DNA of 64,000 nt, taken from contig JAUWMV010000003.1 of the NCBI GenBank assembly GCA_030613005.1, forward strand, positions 1 to 64,000. The letters run 5' to 3'. Source of the stretch: a bacterium. Its GTDB lineage: Bacteria > UBP14 > UBA6098 > B30-G16. Shown here one piece after another: positions 17,019 through 26,073 of this stretch. The notes under the pieces are model-generated. The model was not told where the DNA came from and made no database searches. It saw only the letters and a program-made list of their open reading frames with translations. Every line of letters begins with the position of its first letter. Position 1 is the first letter of the stretch. Both the position numbers and the translations under genes were made by a program.

Positions 17019-18062
17019 TTACTTTATCCAAAAAATTTTATTTGTTCTCGATCCATCAGAAATCAAGTATATACCTCGAGGATATTTTCTGATGTCGATT
17101 ATTTTGCCAAAATTCAATTCATGGCCTGTAATGTCGAAGAGTCTAAGAGAATATTCTGATTCGACAATGCCCCCTGAAAAAGAATAGAATGCAGTTTCAT
17201 TTTCCTCAGGATTTTTTCTTTCGGTTATCTCACATAAATGGAGATGTATAAGATTCCAAGTGGAACCAGCATTTGCAGAACGCCAAATCTCTATCTCACC
17301 TCTATACCACCTAGATATTTTGCCAATAGCATAAATTTCATTGCTAGACCATCCGCAACAATAATCGTAAAAAAAGTCTTTCGAGTTTGGAACCGAGCCT
17401 GTAAGAGTGAAAGTAGTACATGCATTGTGGCTGTAATATACATTATGATCGATAATCGCAAACATTTCAGCATTTTTAGCGCCGGATCTTAATACTCCAC
17501 CATTAGGGAGAATACACAGAGTGTCATAATTATCGCTATAATCGAAAGATGCAATTAGAGCGCCGGTATGAACAAGAGCAAAAAGCGCACCAGGTTGTAC
17601 TCCAACATCGGCATCACCAAATGCAATCGATACCCAGCCATGTAAAGCTCCCCAACCTCCTGTTTCTCCATAGTCGAGACTCCAATAACCATAAGCTTGA
17701 GCTACCTCCCCCGATTTTATACCACTATGAAGGTTACTACTAGTGAGCGAAGGCTTATATATCCAGTTTAATCCAAAATTGTAACTAATATAGCCTAAAC
17801 AAAAATTATTAACATACACAATTCCGGTCGATTCATCTGCTGCTATCGAAGAAAACGTAGTTCCGGGGATCGTATCTTTTTCGATTAAAGTTCTTCCAGT
17901 ATCTGGTGAGAAGAAAAAAATTGCTTTGCCATAAGGTGTAGTATACTCGAGACAATAATTAATATATAATTCACCCGGTTTTGCGCCATTATCAGCAAAA
18001 ATATTACCGAAGCTTAAACTAACGACTCCTAATAATAACAAAACGGATAATAATTTTCTCAT
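17019..18062 (-). CDS. Exported protein with Por/T9SS-like sorting tail, copy 1
   Basis: A 347-residue protein with a cleavable signal peptide (MRKLLSVLLLLGVVSLSFG, cut after about residue 19). The body is beta-rich, with Asp-box-like turns (SANAGSTWNL near residue 268; SYNFGLNW near 95) that suggest a sialidase/BNR-type propeller. The last 45 residues, with LRLFDITGHEL, RKYPRGIYLIS and KIFWIK, match the layout of type A sorting domains: a 'hxxxDhxGxxh' strand, 'GhYhh' and a basic C-terminus. Such tails direct secretion and surface attachment by the type IX system in FCB bacteria (family knowledge). Enzymatic function is unknown. The ATG at 18062 has AGGAGA upstream. It is the most downstream unit of the array, closest to the tRNA. 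Confidence 0.8.
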   Translation of the reverse strand: MRKLLSVLLLLGVVSLSFGNIFADNGAKPGELYINYCLEYTTPYGKAIFFFSPDTGRTLIEKDTIPGTTFSSIAADESTGIVYVNNFCLGYISYNFGLNWIYKPSLTSSNLHSGIKSGEVAQAYGYWSLDYGETGGWGALHGWVSIAFGDADVGVQPGALFALVHTGALIASFDYSDNYDTLCILPNGGVLRSGAKNAEMFAIIDHNVYYSHNACTTFTLTGSVPNSKDFFYDYCCGWSSNEIYAIGKISRWYRGEIEIWRSANAGSTWNLIHLHLCEITERKNPEENETAFYSFSGGIVESEYSLRLFDITGHELNFGKIIDIRKYPRGIYLISDGSRTNKIFWIK

Positions 18063-18096
18063 TATGATATCTCCTATTTAAATCGAGATATTTTTT

Positions 18097-18124
18097 AATA
18101 TATGTGAAAAAAAGGAACTGTCAA
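18097..18124 (-). promoter_or_regulatory. Promoter-like pair before tandem copy 1
   Basis: On the minus strand TTGACA (plus 18119-18124) lies 16 bp from TATATT (plus 18097-18102), about 35 bp before the start at 18062. The equivalent site of copy 2 is ATGACA-N15-TATATT and is weaker. Confidence 0.5.
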
Positions 18125-18157
18125 AACACATAATAAATAACGCATGATTCACCTCTT

Positions 18158-19204
18158 TTACTTTATCCAAAAAATTTTACTTGTTCTCGATCCATCAGAA
18201 ATCAAGTATATACCTTGGGGATATTTTCTGATGTCGATTATTTTACCAAAATTCAATTCATGACCTGTAATGTCGAAGAGTCTAAGAGAATATTCTGATT
18301 CGACAATGCCACCTGAAAAAGAATAGAAAGCCGTTTCATTTTCCTCAGGATTTTTTCTTTCGGTTATCTCACATAAATGGAGATGTATAAGATTCCAAGT
18401 GGAACCAGCATTTGCTGAACGCCAAATCTCTATTTCACCTCTATACCACCTAGATATTTTGCCAATAGCATAAATTTCATTGCTTGACCAACCACAACAA
18501 TAATCGTAAAAAAAGTCTTTCGAGTTTGGAACCGAACCTGTAAGAGTGAAAGTAGTACATGCATTGTGGCTATAATATACATTATGATTTATAACAGCAA
18601 ACATTTCAGCATCTTTTGCGCCGGATCTTATTATTCCACCATTAGGGAGAATACACAGAGTGTCATAATTATCGCTATAATCGAAAGTTGCAATTAGAGC
18701 GCCGGTATGAACAAGAACGAAAAGCGCACCAGGATGCACTCCAATATCAACATCACCCAATGCAATCGATACCCAACCATGTCCAGCTCCTATATAGCCT
18801 CCTGTTTCTCCATAGTCGAGACTCCAATAACCACAAGCTTGAGCTACTTCCCCCGATTTTAAACCGCTATGAAGGTTACTACTAGTGAGCGAAGGCTTAT
18901 ATATCCAGTTTAATCCAAAATTATAACTAATATAGCCCAAACAAAAATTATTAACATACACAATTCCGGTCGATTCATCTGCTGCTATCGAAGAAAATGT
19001 AGTTCCGGGGATCGTATCTTTTGCGATTAAAGTTCTTCCAGTATCCGGTGAGAAGAAAAAAATTGCTTCGCCAGAACCTGGAACAGGCTCGAGACCGTAA
19101 TAAATATATAATTCACCCGGTTTAGCGCCATTATCGGCAAAGTCATTACCAAAGCTTAAACTAACGACCCCTAATAATAACAAAACTAATAATATTTTTT
19201 TCAT
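18158..19204 (-). CDS. Exported protein with Por/T9SS-like sorting tail, copy 2
   Basis: A 348-residue paralogue of its two neighbours with the same signal peptide, Asp-box-like turns and sorting-type C-terminus (GIYLISDGSRTSKIFWIK). It differs most at residues about 20-50, where it reads YYGLEPVPGSGE instead of the NYCLEYTTPYGK shared by copies 1 and 3, and around 130-165. From about residue 165 on it is nearly identical to the others. Conserved Cys residues (a CTTF site and the CC pair in YDYCCGW) may form disulfides after export. The start at 19204 is preceded by AGGAGA. The function is unknown beyond probable cell-surface location. Confidence 0.8.
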   Translation of the reverse strand: MKKILLVLLLLGVVSLSFGNDFADNGAKPGELYIYYGLEPVPGSGEAIFFFSPDTGRTLIAKDTIPGTTFSSIAADESTGIVYVNNFCLGYISYNFGLNWIYKPSLTSSNLHSGLKSGEVAQACGYWSLDYGETGGYIGAGHGWVSIALGDVDIGVHPGALFVLVHTGALIATFDYSDNYDTLCILPNGGIIRSGAKDAEMFAVINHNVYYSHNACTTFTLTGSVPNSKDFFYDYCCGWSSNEIYAIGKISRWYRGEIEIWRSANAGSTWNLIHLHLCEITERKNPEENETAFYSFSGGIVESEYSLRLFDITGHELNFGKIIDIRKYPQGIYLISDGSRTSKIFWIK

Positions 19205-19238
19205 TTTGATATCTCCTATTTAAATCGATACCCTAATT

Positions 19239-19265
19239 AATATATTTGAAAAAAGGAACTGTCAT
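19239..19265 (-). promoter_or_regulatory. Weak promoter-like pair before tandem copy 2
   Basis: On the minus strand ATGACA (plus 19260-19265) and TATATT (plus 19239-19244) are 15 bp apart. The site is homologous in position to the copy 1 promoter but has lost the first T of the -35 box and one spacer base. Confidence 0.35.
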
Positions 19266-19298
19266 AACAAATAATAAATAACGCATGATTCACCTCTT

Positions 19299-20339
19299 TT
19301 ACTTAATCCAAAAAATTTTACTTGTTCTCGATCCATCAGAAATCAAGTATAAACCTTGGGGATATTTTCTGATGTCGATTATATTTCCAAAATTCAATTC
19401 ATGGCCTGTAATGTCATATAATCTAAGAGAATATTCTGATTTGACAATGCCCCCTGAAAAAGAATAGGAAGCCGTTTCATTATCCTCAGGATTCTTTCTT
19501 TCGGTTATCTCACATAAATGGAGATGTATAAGATTCCAAGTGGAACCAGCATTTGCTGAACGCCAAATCTCTATTTCACCTCTATACCACCTAGATATTT
19601 TGCCAATAGCATAAATTTCATTGCTTGACCATCCACAACAATAATCGTAAAAAAAGTCTTTCGAGTTTGGAACCGAACCTGTAAGAGTGAAAGTAGTACA
19701 TGCATTGTGGCTATAATATACATTACGATCGATAATCGCAAACATTTCTGCATCTTTAGCACCGGATCTTATTATCCCACCATTAGGGAGAATACACAGA
19801 GTGTCATAATTATCGCTATAATCGAAAGTTGCAATTAGAGCGCCGGTATTAACAAGAACAAAAAGCGCACCAGGATGTACTCCAATATCAACATCACCCG
19901 ATGAAATTGGTACCCAGCCATGTCCAGCTCCATAACCTCCAGTTTCTCCATAGTCGAGACTCCAATAACCAGCAGCTTGAGCAACTTCCCCCGATTTTAA
20001 ACCGCTATGAAGCTCACTTCGGAGCGAAGGCTTATATATCCAGTTTAATCCATAATTGTAACTAATATAGCCCAAACAAAAATTATTAACATACACAATT
20101 CCGGTCGATTCATCTGCTGCCATCGAATAAAACGTAGTTCCGGGGATCGTATCTTTTTCGATTAAAGTTCTTCCTGTATCCGGAGAGAAATAAAAAATTT
20201 CTTTGCCATAAGGTGTAGTATACTCGAGACAATAATTAATATATAATTCACCCGGTTTAGCGCCATTATCAGCAAAAATATTACCAAAGCTTAAACTAAC
20301 GACCCCTAATAACAACAAAACGAATAATATTTTTTTCAT
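19299..20339 (-). CDS. Exported protein with Por/T9SS-like sorting tail, copy 3
   Basis: A 346-residue paralogue, the most upstream unit in transcription order. The signal peptide is MKKILFVLLLLGVVSLSFG. The C-terminal sorting-type domain reads LRLYDITGHELNFGNIIDI, then GLYLISDG and KIFWIK. Compared with the other copies it has a one-residue deletion near 105 (SLRSELHSG) and TFYSMAADES instead of TFSSIAADES. It still shares its first 50 residues with copy 1 and the region around 150 with copy 2, a mosaic pattern. The ATG at 20339 has AGGAGA upstream and its own unique promoter region. Confidence 0.8.
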   Translation of the reverse strand: MKKILFVLLLLGVVSLSFGNIFADNGAKPGELYINYCLEYTTPYGKEIFYFSPDTGRTLIEKDTIPGTTFYSMAADESTGIVYVNNFCLGYISYNYGLNWIYKPSLRSELHSGLKSGEVAQAAGYWSLDYGETGGYGAGHGWVPISSGDVDIGVHPGALFVLVNTGALIATFDYSDNYDTLCILPNGGIIRSGAKDAEMFAIIDRNVYYSHNACTTFTLTGSVPNSKDFFYDYCCGWSSNEIYAIGKISRWYRGEIEIWRSANAGSTWNLIHLHLCEITERKNPEDNETASYSFSGGIVKSEYSLRLYDITGHELNFGNIIDIRKYPQGLYLISDGSRTSKIFWIK

Positions 20340-20406
20340 TATGATATCTCCTATTTAAATCGAGATTCTTTTTTAATTTTCTTACCGTTCTCCTTATTTT
20401 TTACTC

Positions 20407-20434
20407 AAAATAGTACATTAATTTAAATTGTCAA
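20407..20434 (-). promoter_or_regulatory. Promoter-like pair before tandem copy 3
   Basis: On the minus strand TTGACA (plus 20429-20434) and TATTTT (plus 20407-20412) are separated by 16 bp. It lies about 70 bp before the start at 20339, in sequence not shared with the other two units. Confidence 0.4.
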
Positions 20435-20464
20435 ATAGATTTTAGCCGTAAAAACATCTCAAAG

Positions 20465-21679
20465 TTAAAAAATTTCCCTGAGCGCATCTGCCAAAAATTC
20501 ATATTGAGCGAGTGTATTGTATACGTGAGCTGATATTCTAATTAATCTCTTTGGTGGGTTAGGGAAGCAAAGAATTGGCACCGATATTTTATATTTTTCA
20601 TACAATAATGTTTGATCTGGGTCAATAAAACTGAAAGGACATATTTTGCCGCGTTCACGATCGGGAATGGGAATTGAAGCCATAAATGCCATCATACTTT
20701 CAGGAACCGGTGGCTCGACATTTAGGGCTTCGCATAATTTGTTGCGAGCCTTAAGAGCCAGAAGACGATTATTATATCGCAATCTTTCTAATCCATCAGG
20801 ACACAATGAGCTGAAGAAATTTATCGACTCTGGAATGCATAAAATTGCGGATAGATCGCTTGTTCCTGACCAAATAAATTCAAATTGAAAGTTGGAACGA
20901 TTAATTTTATATTCACCGGGCAAATAAGTTGTTACAAGAGGATGAATGAGGTGTTGCCGGTCTTTGCGAACCCACAAAAATGCTGCACCCCTCGGACTGC
21001 ATAACCATTTGTGGCAGTTCCCCGTGTAATAGGAAGGATTTATTTTTTTTATATCCAGAGGAAGCATTCCTGGTGCATGAGCGCCATCGATCAGAGTGTC
21101 GATGCCTAAGCTGGACATTTTGCTCACTATATCCTCGATCGGCAGAACAATTCCAGTTTTGCTTGTAACATGGTCGATTAATATTAGCCGAGTTCTGGGC
21201 GTGATACATTGAAGTATGGATTCTGCCAATTGATCGGGATTGTTTACCGGAAACGGGAGCTTGGCTTCGATAATTGTGCAACCGGTTTTCGATGCGACAC
21301 TATCGAGTGCATTGGCACAGGAAAAATATTCATGATCCGTAGTAATTATTTCGTCCCCAGTTTTAAAATCTAGTGATTTAAGTATGGTATTAACTCCATG
21401 ACTCACATTGGGAACGAAAACCAGATCTTCTGCATCCGCATCGATGAATTTGGCAAGTTCATCTCGACTGTGTTCAATTAAACCCTCGAGCTCACGGATG
21501 AAAAAATTCAACGGGTCACGCTCCATCATAGTTCTGAACTGCGTCTGCTTTTCAAGGATACATTTGGGACATGCACCGAACGAACCATGATTGAGGTAGA
21601 TAATATCTTTATCCAACGACCAATTGTCAATATTTTCGCTGTAACCGTGATTAACAAATTCTGTATCAGATAAAGGCAT
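20465..21679 (-). CDS. PLP-dependent class V aminotransferase (isopenicillin-N epimerase-like)
   Basis: A 404-residue fold-type I PLP enzyme. It begins with YLNHGSFGACP, the hallmark of the isopenicillin-N epimerase-like class V group. PLP-site motifs follow: TDHEYFSCANAL, the DHVTSKTGIVLP region, the Asp in LIDGAHAPG and the Schiff-base Lys in NCHKWLCSPRG. The C-terminus carries RLIRISAHVYNT. Members include racemases, epimerases and desulfurase-like enzymes of unclear substrate, so the reaction cannot be fixed. It lies 25 bp downstream of the oligopeptidase gene on the same strand and is probably cotranscribed with it. Confidence 0.82.
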   Translation of the reverse strand: MPLSDTEFVNHGYSENIDNWSLDKDIIYLNHGSFGACPKCILEKQTQFRTMMERDPLNFFIRELEGLIEHSRDELAKFIDADAEDLVFVPNVSHGVNTILKSLDFKTGDEIITTDHEYFSCANALDSVASKTGCTIIEAKLPFPVNNPDQLAESILQCITPRTRLILIDHVTSKTGIVLPIEDIVSKMSSLGIDTLIDGAHAPGMLPLDIKKINPSYYTGNCHKWLCSPRGAAFLWVRKDRQHLIHPLVTTYLPGEYKINRSNFQFEFIWSGTSDLSAILCIPESINFFSSLCPDGLERLRYNNRLLALKARNKLCEALNVEPPVPESMMAFMASIPIPDRERGKICPFSFIDPDQTLLYEKYKISVPILCFPNPPKRLIRISAHVYNTLAQYEFLADALREIF

Positions 21680-21704
21680 TGTTATTTATTTTCGAAATTT
21701 CTTA

Positions 21705-23744
21705 TTATTCTTTGAAACCTTGTTGGTCTGACATGAAAGCATATTCGAATGCAATTTCTTTTAGATAGTTATATCTCCCAGATGGACCAGCATGACCAGA
21801 ACCCATATTTGTTTTTAAAAGAAGAATATTGTCATCTTTTTTTAGCTCTCTAAGTTTCGCTGTGAATTTAGCTGGTTCCCAGTAGCTGACCCTTGGATCG
21901 TTAAGTCCTGAAGTGATCAGCATTTTAGGATATTTTTTTGGTTCAATATTATCGTACGGCGAATACGATCTCATGTATTTGTAGAATTCCTTATCTCGAG
22001 GATTACCCCATTCGTCCCATTCAATAACAGTTAACGGTAAACTCGGATCGGAAATCGTGTTTATAACATCCACAAACGGAACCTGAGCCACAACTGCTTG
22101 AAATAAATCGGGTCTCATATTTGTTATAGCACCCATTAGCAAACCTCCAGCACTACCACCCATTGCAGTTAGCTTGTCTGAATTCGTGTATTTCTCAGTT
22201 ATTAGATATTCTGCAGATGCAATGAAATCTGTAAATGTGTTTTTCTTTTTTAGAAGTTTGCCATCCTCATACCACGTTCTTCCCATTGAACCTCCTCCTC
22301 TAATGTGAGCACAGGCAAAAATAAATCCTCGATCTATTAAGCTGAATCTATTCGAATTAAACATCGGATCTATTGTAGCACCGTATGATCCATAACCGTA
22401 AAGCAAAAGCGGATTTTTTCCGTTTTGCATGGTTCCCTTCTTAAAGAGCAAAGAAATAGGTATTTTTTTGCCATCTGACGCTGTGGCATAAACTCTTTTT
22501 GACTCATACAAAGATGGGTCGTAGCCCCCTAAGACTTCATACTGTTTTCTAAGCTCGCGACTCCCAGTTTTCATATTATAATCGAAAACTGATTGAGGGG
22601 TTATTAACGAGGAGTAAGTAAATCTGAGGATATTGGAATTATAGTCTGGATATAGATTAGAAAAATAAGAATACACTGGCTCCGGGAATTCAACGTTATG
22701 GGTACTATTATCATTCATGTTAATTATTCGAATCTGTTTATAGCCGTTCTGACGCTCATGAACGACAATGTAATTGGCAAAGCATTCCACGAAATCAATC
22801 TTAATTGCAGGATTATAGGGTATGAATTCCTTCCAATTCTCCCTCGAGGGATTATCGGTCGGTGCCTCCATAACTTTAAAATTAGTCGCATTATCGTTTG
22901 TAACGATGTAAAATCGACTTCCTCGATGTTCCACTTCATACTCAATTTTTCTTTGACGTGGCTGAATTATTTGAAATTGGCTCATTGGATTGTCGGCATC
23001 CAAATAGTGAACCTCTGTGGTGTTCATACTGTGCAGTGTAAGAAGAATAAACTTTTTGCTTTTCGTCTTAAGAAGATCAACAAAAAAAGCTTCATCCTTC
23101 TCGTGATGTATCAAAACATCTTCTTTATAATCGGTTCCTAAAGTATGCCTAAAAAGCTTATACGATCTTCTTGCATCATCCAGAACGGTATAAAAAAGTG
23201 TTTTATTGTCATTGCCCCATTCGACAGAATAATATGTGTTAGGAATTTCATCTGGGAGAAGCTCTCCCATCTCTAAATTTTTGATATGAATAGTATATTG
23301 CTCAGAACCGTTTATATCCGATGAATACTCGAGAAGCTTATGGTTTGGGCTTATATTATATGTTCCTATCATAAAAAAATCCTTACCTTCAGCGAGTTTA
23401 TTAACATCTAATATGACTTCTTCTTCTGCATCTATGTTGTCCTTTTTTCGGCAGTATATTCGATATTGTTTTCCTTCCTCTGTGCGGTGATAGTAATAGT
23501 ATTGGTCTTTTTTCACTGGTACCGAAAGGTCTGTTTCTTTTATTCGGCTCTTCATCTCTTCGTAAAGCTTGTTTCTAAACTCTTCAGTATGCGCTGTCAT
23601 TTCCTTTGTGTATGCATTCTCTGCTTCAAGATATGAGATGACATCGGGATTAGATTTATCTCTTAGCCAGAAATAGTTGTCAACAAATTTATCGTTGTGA
23701 AGATTTCTAATTTTCGGAACTTTTTTTGCTTTAGGCGGTAACAT
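21705..23744 (-). CDS. ptrB: S9A serine peptidase (oligopeptidase B / prolyl oligopeptidase family)
   Basis: A 679-residue peptidase with an N-terminal seven-bladed propeller (about 60-400) and a C-terminal alpha/beta hydrolase. Catalytic Ser lies in GGSAGGLLMG (about 529), Asp in LNDPRVSYWEP (about 614) and His in SGHAGPSGR (about 650). The oxyanion region is LLYGYGSYGA and AHIRGGGSMGRTWYEDGK is typical. These motifs match oligopeptidase B, which cleaves short peptides after basic residues. No signal peptide, so probably cytoplasmic. The start follows a GGAGG. The preceding 279 bp to the divergent glycosyltransferase is AT-rich with no clear gene. Confidence 0.9.
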   Translation of the reverse strand: MLPPKAKKVPKIRNLHNDKFVDNYFWLRDKSNPDVISYLEAENAYTKEMTAHTEEFRNKLYEEMKSRIKETDLSVPVKKDQYYYYHRTEEGKQYRIYCRKKDNIDAEEEVILDVNKLAEGKDFFMIGTYNISPNHKLLEYSSDINGSEQYTIHIKNLEMGELLPDEIPNTYYSVEWGNDNKTLFYTVLDDARRSYKLFRHTLGTDYKEDVLIHHEKDEAFFVDLLKTKSKKFILLTLHSMNTTEVHYLDADNPMSQFQIIQPRQRKIEYEVEHRGSRFYIVTNDNATNFKVMEAPTDNPSRENWKEFIPYNPAIKIDFVECFANYIVVHERQNGYKQIRIINMNDNSTHNVEFPEPVYSYFSNLYPDYNSNILRFTYSSLITPQSVFDYNMKTGSRELRKQYEVLGGYDPSLYESKRVYATASDGKKIPISLLFKKGTMQNGKNPLLLYGYGSYGATIDPMFNSNRFSLIDRGFIFACAHIRGGGSMGRTWYEDGKLLKKKNTFTDFIASAEYLITEKYTNSDKLTAMGGSAGGLLMGAITNMRPDLFQAVVAQVPFVDVINTISDPSLPLTVIEWDEWGNPRDKEFYKYMRSYSPYDNIEPKKYPKMLITSGLNDPRVSYWEPAKFTAKLRELKKDDNILLLKTNMGSGHAGPSGRYNYLKEIAFEYAFMSDQQGFKE

Positions 23745-24023
23745 ATAAGAACCTCCAGTAAAATTGAATATTTAAGGTTTTAATCGAATTAATAGGTATA
23801 TTTCCCCCTCGTAATGTTAGAATATCATTTCTATATAATTTATTAATTTTGATATGTCAATTGTTATGATTTGTTGCATAATTTCGTAAAAACCGAATTT
23901 TAAAACGAGAAGAGAAAGTTTTGAATTTTCAGTTAATAATGCAATAAACTGAATATAAAAATATAATTGCTGTTCAAATAACTTTGACCTTCATACATTA
24001 AAAAGTTTTTTTATTTTACAGTT

Positions 24024-25061
24024 ATGAATAAAAAACCAAAAGTGTCCATAGTGATCAGTGCACGAAATGAGCAGAAATATCTTGGGGAGTGTTTAAAATC
24101 TATTCAAGAACAAACTTATCCGCACGATTTTCTGGAATTGCTTTTAGTGGATAGCGACTCTTCCGATGATACACCCGAGATAATAAAGAATTTCGCAGAT
24201 AAAAGCGATATCGATGTAAAAATCCTAAGCAATCCGAGGGGTGATACACCTAAAGGGTTGAATACAGGAATTAAAGCTGCAACAGGTGATATTATAATGT
24301 TTTTGAATGCACATTCCTATATGGCTAACGATTTTATAGTGAATGCGATAACAATTTTACTGGAAAAAGAGGCAGATGGCATAGGTGGCAGAATTTTTTC
24401 CATTGGTTCAGGGGAAAATACATTCTTGGATAAACTGACTTCCACAGCTTTGGAAACCCCTTTCGGTCTCGGGAATACATCCTCACGTGTCGGTAATAAA
24501 GCTGGATGGATTCATAATCCATGGTGCCCTGTTTACAAACGTAAACTATTCGATAAGTTTGGATATTTAGACGAGCGACTAACTCGAAATCAGGACTATG
24601 AATTCAATCAACGGTGCATTTCTGGTGGGGCAAAATTTTGGTTTCAACCCGACCTGAAAATATATTATCACAATAGACCGTCGATAACATCGTTATGGCG
24701 AAGATATTTCTACAGCGCATATTGGAGAGCTTTCATGATTAGTTCACATAGAGGTGCTGTTAAACTTCGTCATCTTGTTCCTTCTTTATTCATTATTTTC
24801 TTATTAATTTTTTCTATATTGCATTTTCTTTGGGAACCATCGATTATCATAGCCGCAACAAGCCTTGGTTTATATGTAGTAACTTCGTTGGTGGTTTCTA
24901 TCGAGCAGGTTTTCCGAAGAAAGAATTTTTTCATACTTTTTCTATTGCCAATTATACTTTTTGGTATACATATTTCTTTCGGACTGGGAATGATCTCAGG
25001 TTTTTTTAATTTTATAGTTATGGGCAAACGTAGGAGAATTAAGGGGGCATTTAAGCAATAA
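24024..25061 (+). CDS. Membrane-bound family 2 glycosyltransferase (ExoA-like)
   Basis: A 345-residue GT2 enzyme. The N-terminal GT-A domain has VSIVISARNEQKYLGECL, a DSDSSDDTPE nucleotide-binding loop, FLNAHS in place of the usual DxD, WCPVYKR and the catalytic-loop NQDYEFNQR (QDxE-type). Three hydrophobic segments follow at about 250-335. The layout resembles ExoA-type succinoglycan glucosyltransferases, with HNRPSITSLWRRYFY as a membrane-proximal motif. It would add a sugar to a lipid-linked glycan at the inner membrane; donor and acceptor unknown. It lies 43 bp before hprK on the same strand. Confidence 0.85.
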   Translation: MNKKPKVSIVISARNEQKYLGECLKSIQEQTYPHDFLELLLVDSDSSDDTPEIIKNFADKSDIDVKILSNPRGDTPKGLNTGIKAATGDIIMFLNAHSYMANDFIVNAITILLEKEADGIGGRIFSIGSGENTFLDKLTSTALETPFGLGNTSSRVGNKAGWIHNPWCPVYKRKLFDKFGYLDERLTRNQDYEFNQRCISGGAKFWFQPDLKIYYHNRPSITSLWRRYFYSAYWRAFMISSHRGAVKLRHLVPSLFIIFLLIFSILHFLWEPSIIIAATSLGLYVVTSLVVSIEQVFRRKNFFILFLLPIILFGIHISFGLGMISGFFNFIVMGKRRRIKGAFKQ

Positions 25062-25104
25062 GAGCATAATGACCTGGAATAGAAAAAAAAAAGGTAATTA
25101 AAAA

Positions 25105-26073
25105 ATGGAAAAAATAACAATCAAAGATTTTTTAGAGAATCTTAAGGATAGACTAGGATTGGTCTTAATAGCTGGTGAATCTGGACTGAAAAAAATCCTC
25201 GAGACGAAATATCTTAATCGTCCAAGCATGGCTTTAATGGGCTGGTATAAGGTCTTTGCATATCACCGCATTCAAGTCTTTGGTAAAACTGAGTTTACTT
25301 ACCTGAATAGTTTGGGTGTTGCAGAACTGAGAAATTGTATTGAAAAACTTTTAAAATTTGATATTCCATGCATAATAATTTCTCGAAATTTAGAACCTCC
25401 AGCGACAATGATAGAATTGGCTAACATTGTAGGAATTCCACTAATAGTTAGTAAGCTAAGGACAGTTGAGCTTATCGACACGGTTTCCGCCTGGTTGGAC
25501 GACTTTTTTGCTCCATCGATCTCTGTACATGGTACAATGGTAGATGTTTTTGGTGTAGGCATTCTTTTGACAGGTAAAAGTGGAATTGGTAAAAGTGAAT
25601 GTGCGCTTGCTCTGGTAGAAAAAGGGCATAGGTTGGTTGCCGACGATGTTGTGGTTATTAAACGATTCAGCGACAATATACTTAAAGCTTATCCTACAGA
25701 GTTGCAAGGTCATTACATGGAAATTCGAGGTGTTGGGCTTATAGATTTAGAGAAGCTTTTTGGGGTTCAAGCCATAAGGCTTCAAAAAAGATTAGAACTT
25801 AATATTAACCTTTCACTTTGGGATGAGGTAGTAGAATGCGATCGTATAGGTCTAACTGAGAAAACCACTACTTACCTTAATGTCCAAATTCCTAAAATAA
25901 CAATACCAGTTTCTCCCGGGAAAAATATAGCGGTAATACTTGAAGTTATTGCAACTAATTTTATGATGAAAATATATGGTGAAAATTTGGCTGAGTCTTT
26001 TGTGGAAAGAGTTGAACAAGCTATTAAACGAAAGAGAACTACCGGTGGATACCTCTTAGAGGATAATGAGTAA
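25105..26073 (+). CDS. hprK: HPr kinase/phosphorylase
   Basis: A 322-residue enzyme with the N-terminal DRTGG-like domain (about 1-130) and the C-terminal P-loop kinase domain. The P-loop GKSGIGKSECALALVEKGH (about 157-175) is followed by LVADDVV and the signature EIRGVGLIDLEKLFG (about 212-226), both diagnostic. HprK phosphorylates or dephosphorylates Ser46 of HPr. In Gram-negative bacteria it usually serves a regulatory rather than sugar-transport PTS. No HPr or EI gene is in this window. It overlaps mlaE by one base (TAATG). Confidence 0.93.
   Translation: MEKITIKDFLENLKDRLGLVLIAGESGLKKILETKYLNRPSMALMGWYKVFAYHRIQVFGKTEFTYLNSLGVAELRNCIEKLLKFDIPCIIISRNLEPPATMIELANIVGIPLIVSKLRTVELIDTVSAWLDDFFAPSISVHGTMVDVFGVGILLTGKSGIGKSECALALVEKGHRLVADDVVVIKRFSDNILKAYPTELQGHYMEIRGVGLIDLEKLFGVQAIRLQKRLELNINLSLWDEVVECDRIGLTEKTTTYLNVQIPKITIPVSPGKNIAVILEVIATNFMMKIYGENLAESFVERVEQAIKRKRTTGGYLLEDNE

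Larger units (their letters stand above)
16989..20395 (-). repeat. Three tandem gene-plus-flank repeats of about 1.14 kb
   Basis: Three head-to-tail units (about 16989-18127, 18128-19268, 19269-20395) each hold one exported-protein gene on the minus strand. The 3' flank ATAATAAATAACGCATGATT recurs at about 16991, 18129 and 19271. The 5' flank GATATCTCCTATTTAAATCGA recurs just before each start (at about 18065, 19208, 20342). Spacing between equivalent stops is 1139 and 1141 bp. Long runs are identical at nucleotide level, indicating recent duplication or ongoing gene conversion. Confidence 0.93.

Noticed and set aside
16989-20395. CRISPR array or insertion-sequence repeats
   Set aside because: The repeat unit is a whole gene of 1.14 kb; there are no short spaced repeats, terminal inverted repeats or transposase.
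22698-23141. 147-codon open frame on the plus strand
   Set aside because: It lies antisense inside the oligopeptidase gene, has no family motif or ribosome site and is explained by that gene's codon pattern.
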